Part shown: positions 1 through 8,291 of the stretch, one piece after another | Numbering within the stretch: position 1 is the first letter of the stretch | Layout of the letters: each line of letters starts with the position of its first letter | Assembly: GCA_001898835.1 (NCBI GenBank) | Contig: MKVM01000003.1 | Span: 186,001 to 250,000, forward strand | DNA length: 64,000 nucleotides | Direction of reading: 5' to 3' | Source: Micrococcales bacterium 72-143 | GTDB taxonomy: Bacteria > Actinomycetota > Actinomycetes > Actinomycetales > Microbacteriaceae | Made by a program: the position numbers and the translations under genes | Notes under the pieces: generated by a model | What the model saw: only the letters and a program-made list of their open reading frames with translations | The model's database searches: none | Told to the model about the DNA's origin: nothing

Positions 1-1382
1 AGCTCGGCGATGCGCCCAGACGCCGACTCGACGACCGTCTGGATCTTGCCCGGCACCGCCTCGAGCTCCGCGATCTGGGCGGCGACGCCGTCCGCGTCGA
101 GCGTGCCGCGCAGCGAGGCGAGGTGCAGCCCCAGCAGGTACAGCGCCGTCACCTGGGCCACGAACGCCTTCGTCGACGCGACCGCGACCTCCGGGCCCGC
201 ATGCGTGTAGAGCACGGCATCCGACTCGCGCGGGATCGTCGCGCCCTGGGTGTTGCAGATCGAGAGGGTGCGCGCGCCCTGCTCGCGGGCGTAGCGCACC
301 GCCATGAGGGTGTCCATCGTCTCGCCCGACTGGCTCACCGACACGACGAGCGTGTGCTCGTCGAGCACCGGGTCGCGGTAGCGGAACTCGTGGGAGAGCT
401 CGACGTCGACCGGGATGCGCGCCCACGCCTCGATCGCGTACTTGCCGACGAGACCCGCGTAAGCGGCCGTCCCGCAGCCGAGCACGAGCACCCGGTTGAC
501 GCCCGCGAGCGCATCGGCGACGCCGTCGAGCTCCGAGAGGGTGATCGCGCCCTCGTGCACGCGCCCGCGCAGGGTGTTGGCGACGGCCTCCGGCTCCTCG
601 GCGATCTCCTTCTTCATGAAGCTCGGCCAGCCGCCCTTCTCCGCGGCGGAGGCGTCCCAGGCGACCTCGAACTCGGTCGCCTCGACGGGTGTGCCGGCGA
701 AGTCGATCACCTCGACCGAGTCGGGGCGGATCGTGACGATCTGGTCCTGGCCGATCTCCATCGCGCGACGGGTGTGCTCGACGAACGCCGCGACATCCGA
801 CCCCAGGAAGTTCTCGCCCTCCCCGAGGCCGATCACGAGCGGCGAGCTGCGCCGCGCGCCCACCACGACCCCCGGCGCGTCGGAGTGCACGGCCAGCAGG
901 GTGAAGGCGCCGTCGAGACGCCCCACGGTGCGGCGCATCGCCTCGGTGAGATCGCCCGCCTCGTGGAACGCGCGACCCACGAGCAGCGCGGCGACCTCGG
1001 TGTCGGTCTCCGACTCGAAGGTCTCGCCCTGCGCGGTGAGCTCGGCCTTCAGCTCGGCGAAGTTCTCGATGATGCCGTTGTGGATGAGGGCCAGGCGACC
1101 GCCGTCGCCGAAGTGCGGATGCGCGTTGACGTCGGTGGGGCCGCCGTGCGTCGCCCAGCGGGTGTGGCCGATGCCCGTGCGGCCGTCGAGGAGCGGACGC
1201 TCGGCGAGGTCGTCGACCAGCACACCGAGCTTGCCGGCGCGCTTGCGCGCCCCCAGCTCGCCCGAGGGCGCGAGCACCGCGACGCCCGCGGAATCGTAGC
1301 CGCGGTACTCCAGCCGCTTGAGCCCGCCGAGGAGCACCTCGAGGCTGCTGCCCGGGCCCACGTATCCCACGATTCCGCACAT
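1..1382 (-). CDS. glmS: Glutamine--fructose-6-phosphate aminotransferase (partial)
   Basis: Makes glucosamine-6-phosphate from fructose-6-phosphate and glutamine, the first step towards UDP-GlcNAc for peptidoglycan. The protein starts MCGIVGYVG; Cys2 is the N-terminal nucleophile of the class II glutaminase domain, followed by typical motifs (GHTRWATHG, ENFAELK). The first SIS sugar-isomerase domain is seen (VLGCGTAAYAG, then VSVSQSGETMDT). About 460 residues lie in the window, against about 610 for the family, so the C-terminal SIS domain runs off the left edge and no stop is seen. Start chosen because Cys must be residue 2. It follows glmM in the pathway, although coaA and other genes separate the two here. 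Confidence 0.96.
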   Translation of the reverse strand, partial: MCGIVGYVGPGSSLEVLLGGLKRLEYRGYDSAGVAVLAPSGELGARKRAGKLGVLVDDLAERPLLDGRTGIGHTRWATHGGPTDVNAHPHFGDGGRLALIHNGIIENFAELKAELTAQGETFESETDTEVAALLVGRAFHEAGDLTEAMRRTVGRLDGAFTLLAVHSDAPGVVVGARRSSPLVIGLGEGENFLGSDVAAFVEHTRRAMEIGQDQIVTIRPDSVEVIDFAGTPVEATEFEVAWDASAAEKGGWPSFMKKEIAEEPEAVANTLRGRVHEGAITLSELDGVADALAGVNRVLVLGCGTAAYAGLVGKYAIEAWARIPVDVELSHEFRYRDPVLDEHTLVVSVSQSGETMDTLMAVRYAREQGARTLSICNTQGATIPRESDAVLYTHAGPEVAVASTKAFVAQVTALYLLGLHLASLRGTLDADGVAAQIAELEAVPGKIQTVVESASGRIAE

Positions 1383-1460
1383 GGAGTCGATCCTAGGCGA
1401 CCCGGACCGTGCGGTTCCCGACCGCACCCGGACGAGGGTATTCCCCGGTCAGAAGGCGAC

Positions 1461-1469
1461 TGCTAGCGT
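1461..1469 (+). promoter_or_regulatory. Possible extended -10 for the LPXTG protein gene
   Basis: TGCTAGCGT fits an extended -10 (TGnTANNNT) about 85 bases upstream of the plus-strand start at 1552. No good -35 is seen 17 bases further upstream. The site lies in the divergent gap between glmS and the surface-protein gene. Weak evidence. Confidence 0.25.
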
Positions 1470-1551
1470 TCCTGCAACCCGAAACCGAATACCGACGCCC
1501 GCCGCGGACCCGAAACCGCGACGAGCTGCTTACCCGAAAGGTCGCCGCACG

Positions 1552-3330
1552 ATGCGAACGACTCGTGCCGCGCTGCCCGCTGTCGTCTCGGCGGCGCTGC
1601 TCGGCATCCTCCTGACACCCGCGCCCGCATTCGCCGCGGGCGGCACGGTGTACGTCGACGACGACTGGGCGGGGGCGACAGCCGGCTCCGACCCCGATGG
1701 CGCCGGCCCCGCCACCTCCTTCGGCACCGACGCCTTCGCGACGGTCACGGACGCCGTCGCGGCCGCCCCCGACCGCATCGAGCTCGCGAGCGGCGACTAC
1801 GTCGGCCAGCTCGTGATCCCCACCGACGTCGCGATCGTCGGCGCGGGCCAGGGCTCCACCTTCCTCACCGCGCCGCCGACGCCCGCCGGCTACACGACCT
1901 TCTGGGGGCAGAACGGCATCGTCGTGGTCGACGGGGCGGACGTCGTGCTCTCCGGCGTGACCATCCGCGGACCGCAGAACGGGGTGCCGTTCATGGTGGG
2001 GGCGCTCGTGGGCGGGGGCGGCTCGCTCGAGCTCAGCGCTTCGACGGTGCGCGGCATCCGGGACGACCCGTTCAGCGGCGCGCAGCGCGGCGTGGGCGTC
2101 GTCGCCGGCATCAGCGGGGGGTCGACCACGGGTTCCGTCACGCTGCGCGATGTGCTCATCACCGACTTCCAGAAGCTCGGGGTGGTGATCCGGCAGAACT
2201 CCTCCGCGCTCATCGAGGACACCGTCATCGAGGGCCGGGGAGCGCAGTGCATCAACGCCGCGAACGGCATCCAGCTGCAGGGCACCGCCACCGTGCGGCG
2301 CACGCGCGTGAGCGACAACCGCTACGCGGACGCGCCGAGCACGCCCGGATGCTCCGGCGGTCTCGCCGAGGCGGTCGGCATCCGCGTCTCCTGGCCGACG
2401 GGGCCGGTGCTCCTGGAGGACAACGTCATCACGGGGACGGAGGTGGCGTTCTCGCTGTCGTCCGACCCCGGCCCCGGGCCCGTGCTCACCATCCGCCGGA
2501 ACCAGGTGGTCGGCCTCGAGGATGACCCGATCGGCAACCCGCTCGGCGACGCCTCCTGGGGCATCGTCTCCGACTGGGCCCGCGACGGGGGCGAGTTCCT
2601 CGACAACACCATCAGCCGCACGCGCTACGGCCTGCTGCTGAACGGCGCAGCGGAGATCGTGAGCGGCAACTCGCTGCGCGGCAACGCGACCGGCGCGCAG
2701 CTGTACGCCACCCCCGCCCGCTTCGCGGCGAACACCATCGTCGGCAACACCGTCGGCGTCGAGGGGGCCGCGGTCACGAGCGGCGGACCCAACTGGTGGG
2801 GATGCGACGACGGACCCGGCGCACCCGGCTGCGACACCGCGACCCCCGACTACACGGAGGCCGACTGGCTCGTGCTCCGCCTCGAGCTGCCCGCCTGCAC
2901 CGTCACGGCCGGGCAGACGATCCCCGCGCAGGCGACTTTGACGACGACCGCGAGCGGAGTCGAGTACACCGACGACACCGTGCCGTCGACCACCGTCAGC
3001 TTCACCGGCGATGCCCGCGTATCCCCCACCCCCGCCGGCGGCGTGACGACCGACGGCAGGCTGGCGGTGCTGCTCCGCGGCCTGCAGGCGGGGTCCGCGC
3101 AGGCCGAGGCGCACGCCGACAACGGGATCGCCACCGTTCCCGGGCCGGCCTGCGCCGCGTTCACGGTGCTCGCCGCGGCGCCCCTCCTGCCCGACACGGG
3201 GGCGGACACCGCGGGCGCCCCGTGGGCGCTCGGCACCGTCGTCGCCGGCATCGCCCTCGTGATCGCGGCGGGACTCATCCGCGCGCGCGACCGCCGCCTG
3301 CGGCGGGACTACGCTCGGGGGGATGGCTGA
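1552..3330 (+). CDS. LPXTG cell-wall-anchored right-handed beta-helix protein
   Basis: Secreted surface protein of 592 residues. Residues 1-28 form a signal peptide (charged start, hydrophobic core, ending PAFA-AGG). The middle, roughly residues 70-420, has the repeated short beta-strand pattern of parallel beta-helix (PbH1/NosD-like) proteins, e.g. [26 protein letters not shown] and [12 protein letters not shown]. The C-terminus has LPDTG at 546-550, then a hydrophobic helix and a basic tail: the sortase anchoring signal. ATG 1552 is chosen because it begins the signal peptide and has GAAAGG at 1536-1541. No sortase gene is present in the window. It overlaps coaA by 8 bases. Substrate unknown; beta-helix proteins often bind or cleave polysaccharides. 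Confidence 0.85.
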   Translation: MRTTRAALPAVVSAALLGILLTPAPAFAAGGTVYVDDDWAGATAGSDPDGAGPATSFGTDAFATVTDAVAAAPDRIELASGDYVGQLVIPTDVAIVGAGQGSTFLTAPPTPAGYTTFWGQNGIVVVDGADVVLSGVTIRGPQNGVPFMVGALVGGGGSLELSASTVRGIRDDPFSGAQRGVGVVAGISGGSTTGSVTLRDVLITDFQKLGVVIRQNSSALIEDTVIEGRGAQCINAANGIQLQGTATVRRTRVSDNRYADAPSTPGCSGGLAEAVGIRVSWPTGPVLLEDNVITGTEVAFSLSSDPGPGPVLTIRRNQVVGLEDDPIGNPLGDASWGIVSDWARDGGEFLDNTISRTRYGLLLNGAAEIVSGNSLRGNATGAQLYATPARFAANTIVGNTVGVEGAAVTSGGPNWWGCDDGPGAPGCDTATPDYTEADWLVLRLELPACTVTAGQTIPAQATLTTTASGVEYTDDTVPSTTVSFTGDARVSPTPAGGVTTDGRLAVLLRGLQAGSAQAEAHADNGIATVPGPACAAFTVLAAAPLLPDTGADTAGAPWALGTVVAGIALVIAAGLIRARDRRLRRDYARGDG

Positions 3331-4270
3331 GAACGGCGAGCGTCACGCTCCGGCGACCCCGTTCCTCGAGCTCGACCGCGCCGCCTGGGCCGCCCTCGCC
3401 CCCACGACCGCGCATCCGCTGACCGAGGAGGAGCTCCTCCGGCTGCGCGGGCTCGGCGACGCGCTCGACCTGCGCGAGGTCGCCGAGGTCTACGTGCCGC
3501 TCAGCCGCCTGCTCAACCTCTACGCCGCCGGGGCGAAGGCCCTGCATCGCTCGACACGTGAGTTCCTCGGTCAGGACGAGCCCCCGACCCCCTTCGTCAT
3601 CGGCGTCGCCGGGTCGGTCGCGGTCGGCAAGTCGACCACCGCCCGCCTGCTGCGCGAGCTGCTCGCCCGCTGGGACGACACCCCGCGCGTCGAGCTCGTC
3701 ACGACCGACGGCTTCCTGCTGCCGAACGCCGAGCTGGAGCGGCGCGGGCTCATGGACCGCAAGGGGTTCCCCGAGAGCTACGACCGGCGCGCGCTGCTGC
3801 GCTTCGTGAGCCGCGTCAAGAGCGGCGTCGAGGAGGTGCGCGCCCCCGTGTACTCGCACCTCGTCTACGACATCGTGCCCGACGCGGAGATCGTCGTGCG
3901 CCGCCCCGACATCCTCATCGTCGAGGGACTCAACGTGCTCCAGCCACCCGCGCCGGGCGCGCGCCTCGCCGTCAGCGACCTCTTCGACTTCACGGTCTAC
4001 GTGGACGCCCGCACGGCCGACATCGAACGCTGGTACGTCGAGCGCTTCCTGCGGCTCCAGCGCGGCGCGTTCTCCGACCCGCGCTCCTACTTCCACCGCT
4101 ACGCGAGCCTCAGCGAGGAGGACGCCGTCGCGCGGGCCCGCTCCATCTGGGCCGGGATCAACGGCCCCAACCTCGAGCAGAACATCGCGCCCACCCGCGC
4201 GCGCGCCTCGCTCGTGCTGCGGAAGGCATCCGACCACACCGTGTCGAACGTGCTGATCAGGAAGGTGTGA
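3323..4270 (+). CDS. coaA: Type I pantothenate kinase
   Basis: Phosphorylates pantothenate with ATP, the first committed step of coenzyme A synthesis. Its 315 residues match bacterial type I CoaA: the P-loop [12 protein letters not shown] is at 94-105, followed by [17 protein letters not shown] and [11 protein letters not shown], hallmark stretches of this family, then [25 protein letters not shown]. It starts inside the 3' end of the beta-helix protein gene (8-base overlap), suggesting co-transcription. It converges with the following gene, sharing 14 bases at the 3' ends, and no terminator is seen between them. Confidence 0.97.
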   Translation: MAENGERHAPATPFLELDRAAWAALAPTTAHPLTEEELLRLRGLGDALDLREVAEVYVPLSRLLNLYAAGAKALHRSTREFLGQDEPPTPFVIGVAGSVAVGKSTTARLLRELLARWDDTPRVELVTTDGFLLPNAELERRGLMDRKGFPESYDRRALLRFVSRVKSGVEEVRAPVYSHLVYDIVPDAEIVVRRPDILIVEGLNVLQPPAPGARLAVSDLFDFTVYVDARTADIERWYVERFLRLQRGAFSDPRSYFHRYASLSEEDAVARARSIWAGINGPNLEQNIAPTRARASLVLRKASDHTVSNVLIRKV

Positions 4271-4700
4271 TCGGCTCCAGCACGAACACCGGGATGAGGC
4301 GGTCGGTCTTGGTCTGGTAGCCCGCGTAGTCGGGCCACACCGCGTTGGCGCGCTCCCACCACACGGCTCGCTCGTCGCCCGACACCTCGCGGGCGAGGTA
4401 GTCGCGTTTGACGTCGCCGTCCTGCAGCTCGACGTGCGGGTTCGCGACCAGGTTGTGGTACCAGCTCGGATGCTGCGGGGCGCCGCCCTTCGACGCGACG
4501 ACCGCGTAGACGCCGTCATGCTCGACGCGCATGAGCGCGTTCTTGCGCAGCTTGCCGCTCTTCGCCCCCACCGAGGTGAGCACGATGATCGGCTTCCCGC
4601 GCATCTCGTTGGCCTCGGAGCCGCCGGACGCCTCGAAGGCCTCCGCCTGCTTCCGCGCCCACTCCGAGGTGCTCGGCTCGTATTCCCCTGTCAGCGGCAT
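4257..4700 (-). CDS. Deazaflavin (F420)-dependent nitroreductase-family protein
   Basis: A 147-residue protein of the Ddn/DUF385 split beta-barrel family, which binds deazaflavin F420 (or FMN) and reduces varied substrates. Family signs seen: [20 protein letters not shown] near residues 35-54, [20 protein letters not shown], then [19 protein letters not shown] and [22 protein letters not shown] at the end. Cytoplasmic, with no signal peptide. It lies downstream of glmM on the same strand but is separated from it by an 82-base palindromic element. Specific substrate unknown. Confidence 0.85.
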   Translation of the reverse strand: MPLTGEYEPSTSEWARKQAEAFEASGGSEANEMRGKPIIVLTSVGAKSGKLRKNALMRVEHDGVYAVVASKGGAPQHPSWYHNLVANPHVELQDGDVKRDYLAREVSGDERAVWWERANAVWPDYAGYQTKTDRLIPVFVLEPITPS

Positions 4701-4724
4701 CCGCCCATCCCTTCCCTTTGTGCT

Positions 4725-4806
4725 CAGAAATGCAGGACGCCCACCCGGGCGAGCCCCGGAATCCGGGACACCCCCCGCGGTGCGGCGAGGATCTCCTGCA
4801 TTTCTG
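4725..4806. repeat. 82-bp element bounded by perfect 13-bp inverted repeats
   Basis: CAGAAATGCAGGA at 4725-4737 is the exact reverse complement of TCCTGCATTTCTG at 4794-4806. The 56 bases between them are very GC-rich and contain a smaller palindrome (CCCCGG ... CCGGG). The A/T-containing ends stand out from the surrounding sequence. The element fills the gap between glmM and the next gene. It could end glmM transcription or be a short mobile palindromic repeat; no second copy is seen in the window. Confidence 0.6.
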
Positions 4807-4816
4807 GGGTTCGGAG

Positions 4817-6184
4817 TCAGGACAACGCCAGGCGCTCGCGCACGATTCCCGCGAGCTCCTCCGCGATGCGCTCCGCCTCCGCCTGCTCGCGCGCCTCGAC
4901 CATCACCCGCACGAGCGGCTCGGTACCGGAGGGGCGCAGCAGCACGCGGCCGTCGTCGCCGAGGGCCTCCTCGTGGTGGCGCACGGCATCCGCGACGACC
5001 TCGTCGTCGTGCAGCGCGTGGTGGTCGACCCCGCGCACGTTGACGAGCACCTGCGGGTACACGGTCATGACGGAGGCGAGCTCGGCGATCGACTTGCCGG
5101 TGCGGGCCATCTCGGCCGCGAGCTGGAGCCCCGTGAGGATGCCGTCGCCGGTCGTCGCGTACTCGCTGAAGATGATGTGGCCCGACTGCTCCCCGCCGAG
5201 CGAGAGCCCGTGCTCGCCCATCGCCTCGAGCACGTAGCGGTCGCCGACCGCCGTCTGCACGAGACGGATGCCGTGCTCGGCCATCGCGACGCGCAGCCCC
5301 AGGTTGCTCATGGTCGTGACCGCGAGCGTGTCATGAGCGAGGTGACCGCGACGCTTGAGGGAGATCGCGAGGATCGCCATGATCTGGTCGCCGTCGATGA
5401 CGTTGCCCTCGGCGTCGACCGCGAGGCAGCGGTCCGCGTCGCCGTCGTGTGCGATGCCGAGGTCGGCACCCGTCAGCCGCACGGTCGCCTGCAGCTTCTC
5501 GAGATGGGTCGACCCGACGCCGTCGTTGATGTTGAGCCCATCCGGGTCGGCGCCGACGACGGTGACGTGGGCGCCGGCATCCGCGAAGACCTGCGGCGAG
5601 ACGCCGGCAGCGGCGCCGTTGGCGGCGTCGATGACGACCTTCAGTCCGTCGAGGCGCACGTCCATGGCGCCGAGCAGGTGCAGCAGGTAGCGGTCCTCGG
5701 CGTCCGCGAAGCGGCGGATGCGGCCGACGCCGGCCCCGGTCGGCGCGAGCTTCGGCTGGGCGAGCGCGGCCTCGATGCGGTCCTCGACCTCGTCGGGGAG
5801 CTTCACCCCGCCGATCGCGAAGAACTTGATGCCGTTGTCGGGCGCCGGGTTGTGGGACGCGGACACCATGACGCCGAAGTCCGCATCCACATCGCCGACG
5901 AGGAACGCGGCGGCCGGCGTGGGGATGACCCCCGCGTCGAGCACGTCGATGCCCGAGCTGGCGAGACCCGCGGCGACCGCGGCGGCGATGAACTCGCCGG
6001 AGACCCGCGGATCGCGGGCGACGACGGCGCGCGGACGGCGACCCTCGCCGCGCACCAGCTCGGCGTGACGGCCGCGGGTGAGCACGGTTGCGGCAGCCTG
6101 AGCGAGGCCGAGGGCCAGGTCGGCGGTGATCACCTCACCGTTCGCCAGCCCCCGGACCCCGTCGGTACCGAAGAGACGCGGCAT
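4817..6184 (-). CDS. glmM: Phosphoglucosamine mutase
   Basis: Interconverts glucosamine-6-phosphate and glucosamine-1-phosphate, the second step to UDP-GlcNAc. The 455 residues begin [12 protein letters not shown], the usual start. The phosphoserine loop [16 protein letters not shown] is present, with Ser110 directly before HNP as the phosphorylated residue. The metal-binding loop DGDADR and the C-terminal phosphate-binding loop [12 protein letters not shown] are intact. It lies 21 bases downstream of rpsI, matching the conserved actinobacterial order rplM-rpsI-glmM, so it is probably read from the rplM promoter. Confidence 0.97.
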   Translation of the reverse strand: MPRLFGTDGVRGLANGEVITADLALGLAQAAATVLTRGRHAELVRGEGRRPRAVVARDPRVSGEFIAAAVAAGLASSGIDVLDAGVIPTPAAAFLVGDVDADFGVMVSASHNPAPDNGIKFFAIGGVKLPDEVEDRIEAALAQPKLAPTGAGVGRIRRFADAEDRYLLHLLGAMDVRLDGLKVVIDAANGAAAGVSPQVFADAGAHVTVVGADPDGLNINDGVGSTHLEKLQATVRLTGADLGIAHDGDADRCLAVDAEGNVIDGDQIMAILAISLKRRGHLAHDTLAVTTMSNLGLRVAMAEHGIRLVQTAVGDRYVLEAMGEHGLSLGGEQSGHIIFSEYATTGDGILTGLQLAAEMARTGKSIAELASVMTVYPQVLVNVRGVDHHALHDDEVVADAVRHHEEALGDDGRVLLRPSGTEPLVRVMVEAREQAEAERIAEELAGIVRERLALS

Positions 6185-6205
6185 GCGCGAATCCTGCGAT
6201 GCGCC

Positions 6206-6694
6206 TTAGCGCTTCGAGAACTGCGACGCCTTGCGGGCCTTCTTGAGACCGGCCTTCTTGCGCTCGATGACTCGGGCGTCGCGCGAGAGGAAGCCAGCCT
6301 TCTTGAGGGCCGGGCGGTTGTTCTCGCGGTCGATCTCGTTGAGGGCACGGGCGATCGCGAGGCGCAGGGCGCCCGCCTGGCCGGAGGGGCCGCCGCCGGT
6401 GATCTTGGCCTTCACGTCGTAGGAGCCGAGCAGGTCGAGCACCTTGAAGGGGTCGTTGATGAGCTGCTGGTGCAGCTTGTTCGGGAAGTAGTCCTCGAGC
6501 GCGCGGCCGTTCACGAGGAACTCGCCCCCGCCGGGGACGAGGCGCACGCGGGCGATGGCCTCCTTGCGGCGGCCCACGGCCGCGCCCGAGACGTTGAGCA
6601 CGGCGCGCGGCGCGCGGGGGGCCTCGTCAGCGGGGGTCTCGGTCGAGAAGGAGGTGAGCACCTCGTCCGACACGGTGTCTTCGATCTTCGCCAT
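6206..6694 (-). CDS. rpsI: 30S ribosomal protein S9
   Basis: uS9, which reaches with its C-terminal tail towards the P-site tRNA. The core is recognisable ([45 protein letters not shown]) and ends in the universal basic tail [12 protein letters not shown]. It is 162 residues, with an acidic, threonine-rich N-terminal extension of about 35 residues ([12 protein letters not shown]...), common in actinobacteria. The start is the ATG of MAKIED; the open frame continues upstream without meaning through rplM. The gene is 29 bases after rplM. Confidence 0.97.
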   Translation of the reverse strand: MAKIEDTVSDEVLTSFSTETPADEAPRAPRAVLNVSGAAVGRRKEAIARVRLVPGGGEFLVNGRALEDYFPNKLHQQLINDPFKVLDLLGSYDVKAKITGGGPSGQAGALRLAIARALNEIDRENNRPALKKAGFLSRDARVIERKKAGLKKARKASQFSKR

Positions 6695-6723
6695 CAGTGA
6701 TGTCCTTGGAAGTCTCTCGGCGC

Positions 6724-7170
6724 TTACTGCGCGACCTGGGTGAGGGTGTAGGGCTTGGGCTGCTGCGCGGCGTGCGGGTGCTCCGCGCCGGCGTACACCT
6801 TCAGCTTCTTGATCTGGGCGCGACCCAGCGAGTTCTTCGGCAGCATGCCGCGGATGGCCTTCTCGACCGCGCGGGTCGGGTGCTTCTCGAGCAACTCCGA
6901 GTAGGTGGTGGCCGAGAGGCCGCCCGGGTAGCCGGAGTGACGGTAGGCCTTCTTCTGCTCGAGCTTCGCACCGGTGAGCGCGACCTTGTCGGCGTTCACG
7001 ATGATGACGAAGTCGCCCATGTCCATGTGGGGGGCGAAGGTGGCCTTGTGCTTGCCGCGGAGGATCGCGGCGGCGTGGCTGGCGAGACGGCCGAGCACGA
7101 CGTCGGTGGCGTCGATGACGACCCACTCGCGCTTGATGTCCGCCGGCGTGGGGCTGAACGTACGCGTCAT
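6724..7170 (-). CDS. rplM: 50S ribosomal protein L13
   Basis: uL13, an early-assembling protein of the large subunit. The 148-residue sequence has the family's markers: [60 protein letters not shown] and the [10 protein letters not shown] box. It is first gene of the rplM-rpsI-glmM run. The Shine-Dalgarno sequence before the ATG is poor, and a hairpin sits in the upstream leader. Confidence 0.97.
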   Translation of the reverse strand: MTRTFSPTPADIKREWVVIDATDVVLGRLASHAAAILRGKHKATFAPHMDMGDFVIIVNADKVALTGAKLEQKKAYRHSGYPGGLSATTYSELLEKHPTRAVEKAIRGMLPKNSLGRAQIKKLKVYAGAEHPHAAQQPKPYTLTQVAQ

Positions 7171-7221
7171 GGAGAGACTCGTTTCTGGTCGGTGATGTTC
7201 GTGAATCCCGCTCCGGTGTGC

Positions 7222-7246
7222 GTTCCGGAGGCGATGCGTCCGGAAC
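7222..7246 (-). promoter_or_regulatory. Hairpin in the rplM upstream region
   Basis: GTTCCGGA (7222-7229) pairs perfectly with TCCGGAAC (7239-7246) around a 9-base loop, about 52 bases before the rplM start. The position suits a ribosomal-protein leader hairpin, by analogy with the autogenous L13 leaders known in other bacteria. No match to a known leader class could be tested. Confidence 0.35.
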
Positions 7247-7302
7247 CCGACGATGGAGGGCCCAACTGGTCGCCCGCGCGGCGCGCAGACAACCTCAACA
7301 GA

Positions 7303-8202
7303 CTAGTCGATGAGGCCCTCGTCCGGCAAACCGCGCTTGGCGCGCGTCTGCTCCGCGCGGGCGGCGAGCTCGGCATCCGGCGGGTAGCCGACCTCGACGA
7401 GGGTGAGACCGCGCGCGGGCAACACGACGAACTCGCTCGTGCGCCGCCCCTCGTCGCGGATGCCGGCCGCCCGCTCCGGGACGAAGCGCGCCTCCCCCGC
7501 GGCGACGCACGCACCCACGAGGGCCCGCACCATCGAGTGACAGAAGGCGTCGGCGCGCACGTGGGCGATGAGGACGCCGTCCGCGTCGCGGCGCCAGCCG
7601 AACTCCTGCAGCGTGCGGATGGTGGTGGCACCCTCGCGGGGGCGGCAGTAGGCGGCGAAGTCGTGGAGGCCGAGCAGCGAGCGTGCGGCGGCGTCCATCG
7701 CCTCGCCGTCGAGCGCGGCCGGATGCCAGAGGGTGTAGGCACGCGCGCGGGGGTCGCGCAGGGCGGCGGCATCCGCGATGCGGTACTCGTAGCGACGCCA
7801 GATCGCCGAGAAGCGCGCGTCGAAACCCGCGGGTGCCGCGCTCGCGCGGAGCACCTGCACGTCGGCCGCCTGCCCGACGATGCCGTTGATGCGACGGGCG
7901 AGCGACTCCGCGCCGCTTGCGCCGGCACCCCGTCCGCGGGGCCGGCGCTCGAGCTGGGCGAGCTGCCCGGGGGCGAGGTCGAGGTGGGCGACCTGCCCGA
8001 TCGCGTGCACCCCGACATCCGTGCGTCCCGCGACGGTGAGACGGGGCGGCTCCGTCTCGGCGCGGCCGAAGAGGGTCGCGAGGGCGTCCTCGAGCACGCC
8101 CTGCACGGTGCGAAGGCCCGGCTGACGCGCCCAGCCGGTGAAGTCGGTGCCGTCGTAGGCCAGGTCGAGCCGGATGCGTGTCGCTGCGTCCGGGGTGCTC
8201 AC
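7303..8202 (-). CDS. truA: tRNA pseudouridine(38-40) synthase
   Basis: Converts uridines 38-40 of the tRNA anticodon arm to pseudouridine. The N-terminus RIRLDLAYDGTDFTGWARQPGLRTVQGVLE and the catalytic motif AGRTDVGVHAIGQ, with Asp62 as nucleophile, are typical; FCHSMVRALVGACV and the RARAYTLWHP stretch also fit. 299 residues, slightly above the usual 250-270 because of an arginine/glycine-rich insert near residues 85-100. In many actinobacteria truA follows rplQ directly; here a plus-strand gene lies between them. Confidence 0.95.
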   Translation of the reverse strand: MSTPDAATRIRLDLAYDGTDFTGWARQPGLRTVQGVLEDALATLFGRAETEPPRLTVAGRTDVGVHAIGQVAHLDLAPGQLAQLERRPRGRGAGASGAESLARRINGIVGQAADVQVLRASAAPAGFDARFSAIWRRYEYRIADAAALRDPRARAYTLWHPAALDGEAMDAAARSLLGLHDFAAYCRPREGATTIRTLQEFGWRRDADGVLIAHVRADAFCHSMVRALVGACVAAGEARFVPERAAGIRDEGRRTSEFVVLPARGLTLVEVGYPPDAELAARAEQTRAKRGLPDEGLID

Positions 8203-8291
8203 GCCCCGAGTGTAGATGGCCGACGCTCTCCGTCCGCTGGCGAAGACTCAGCGCGGACGGACCCGCGACCTCTTACCCTGGGAGGGCTGCC

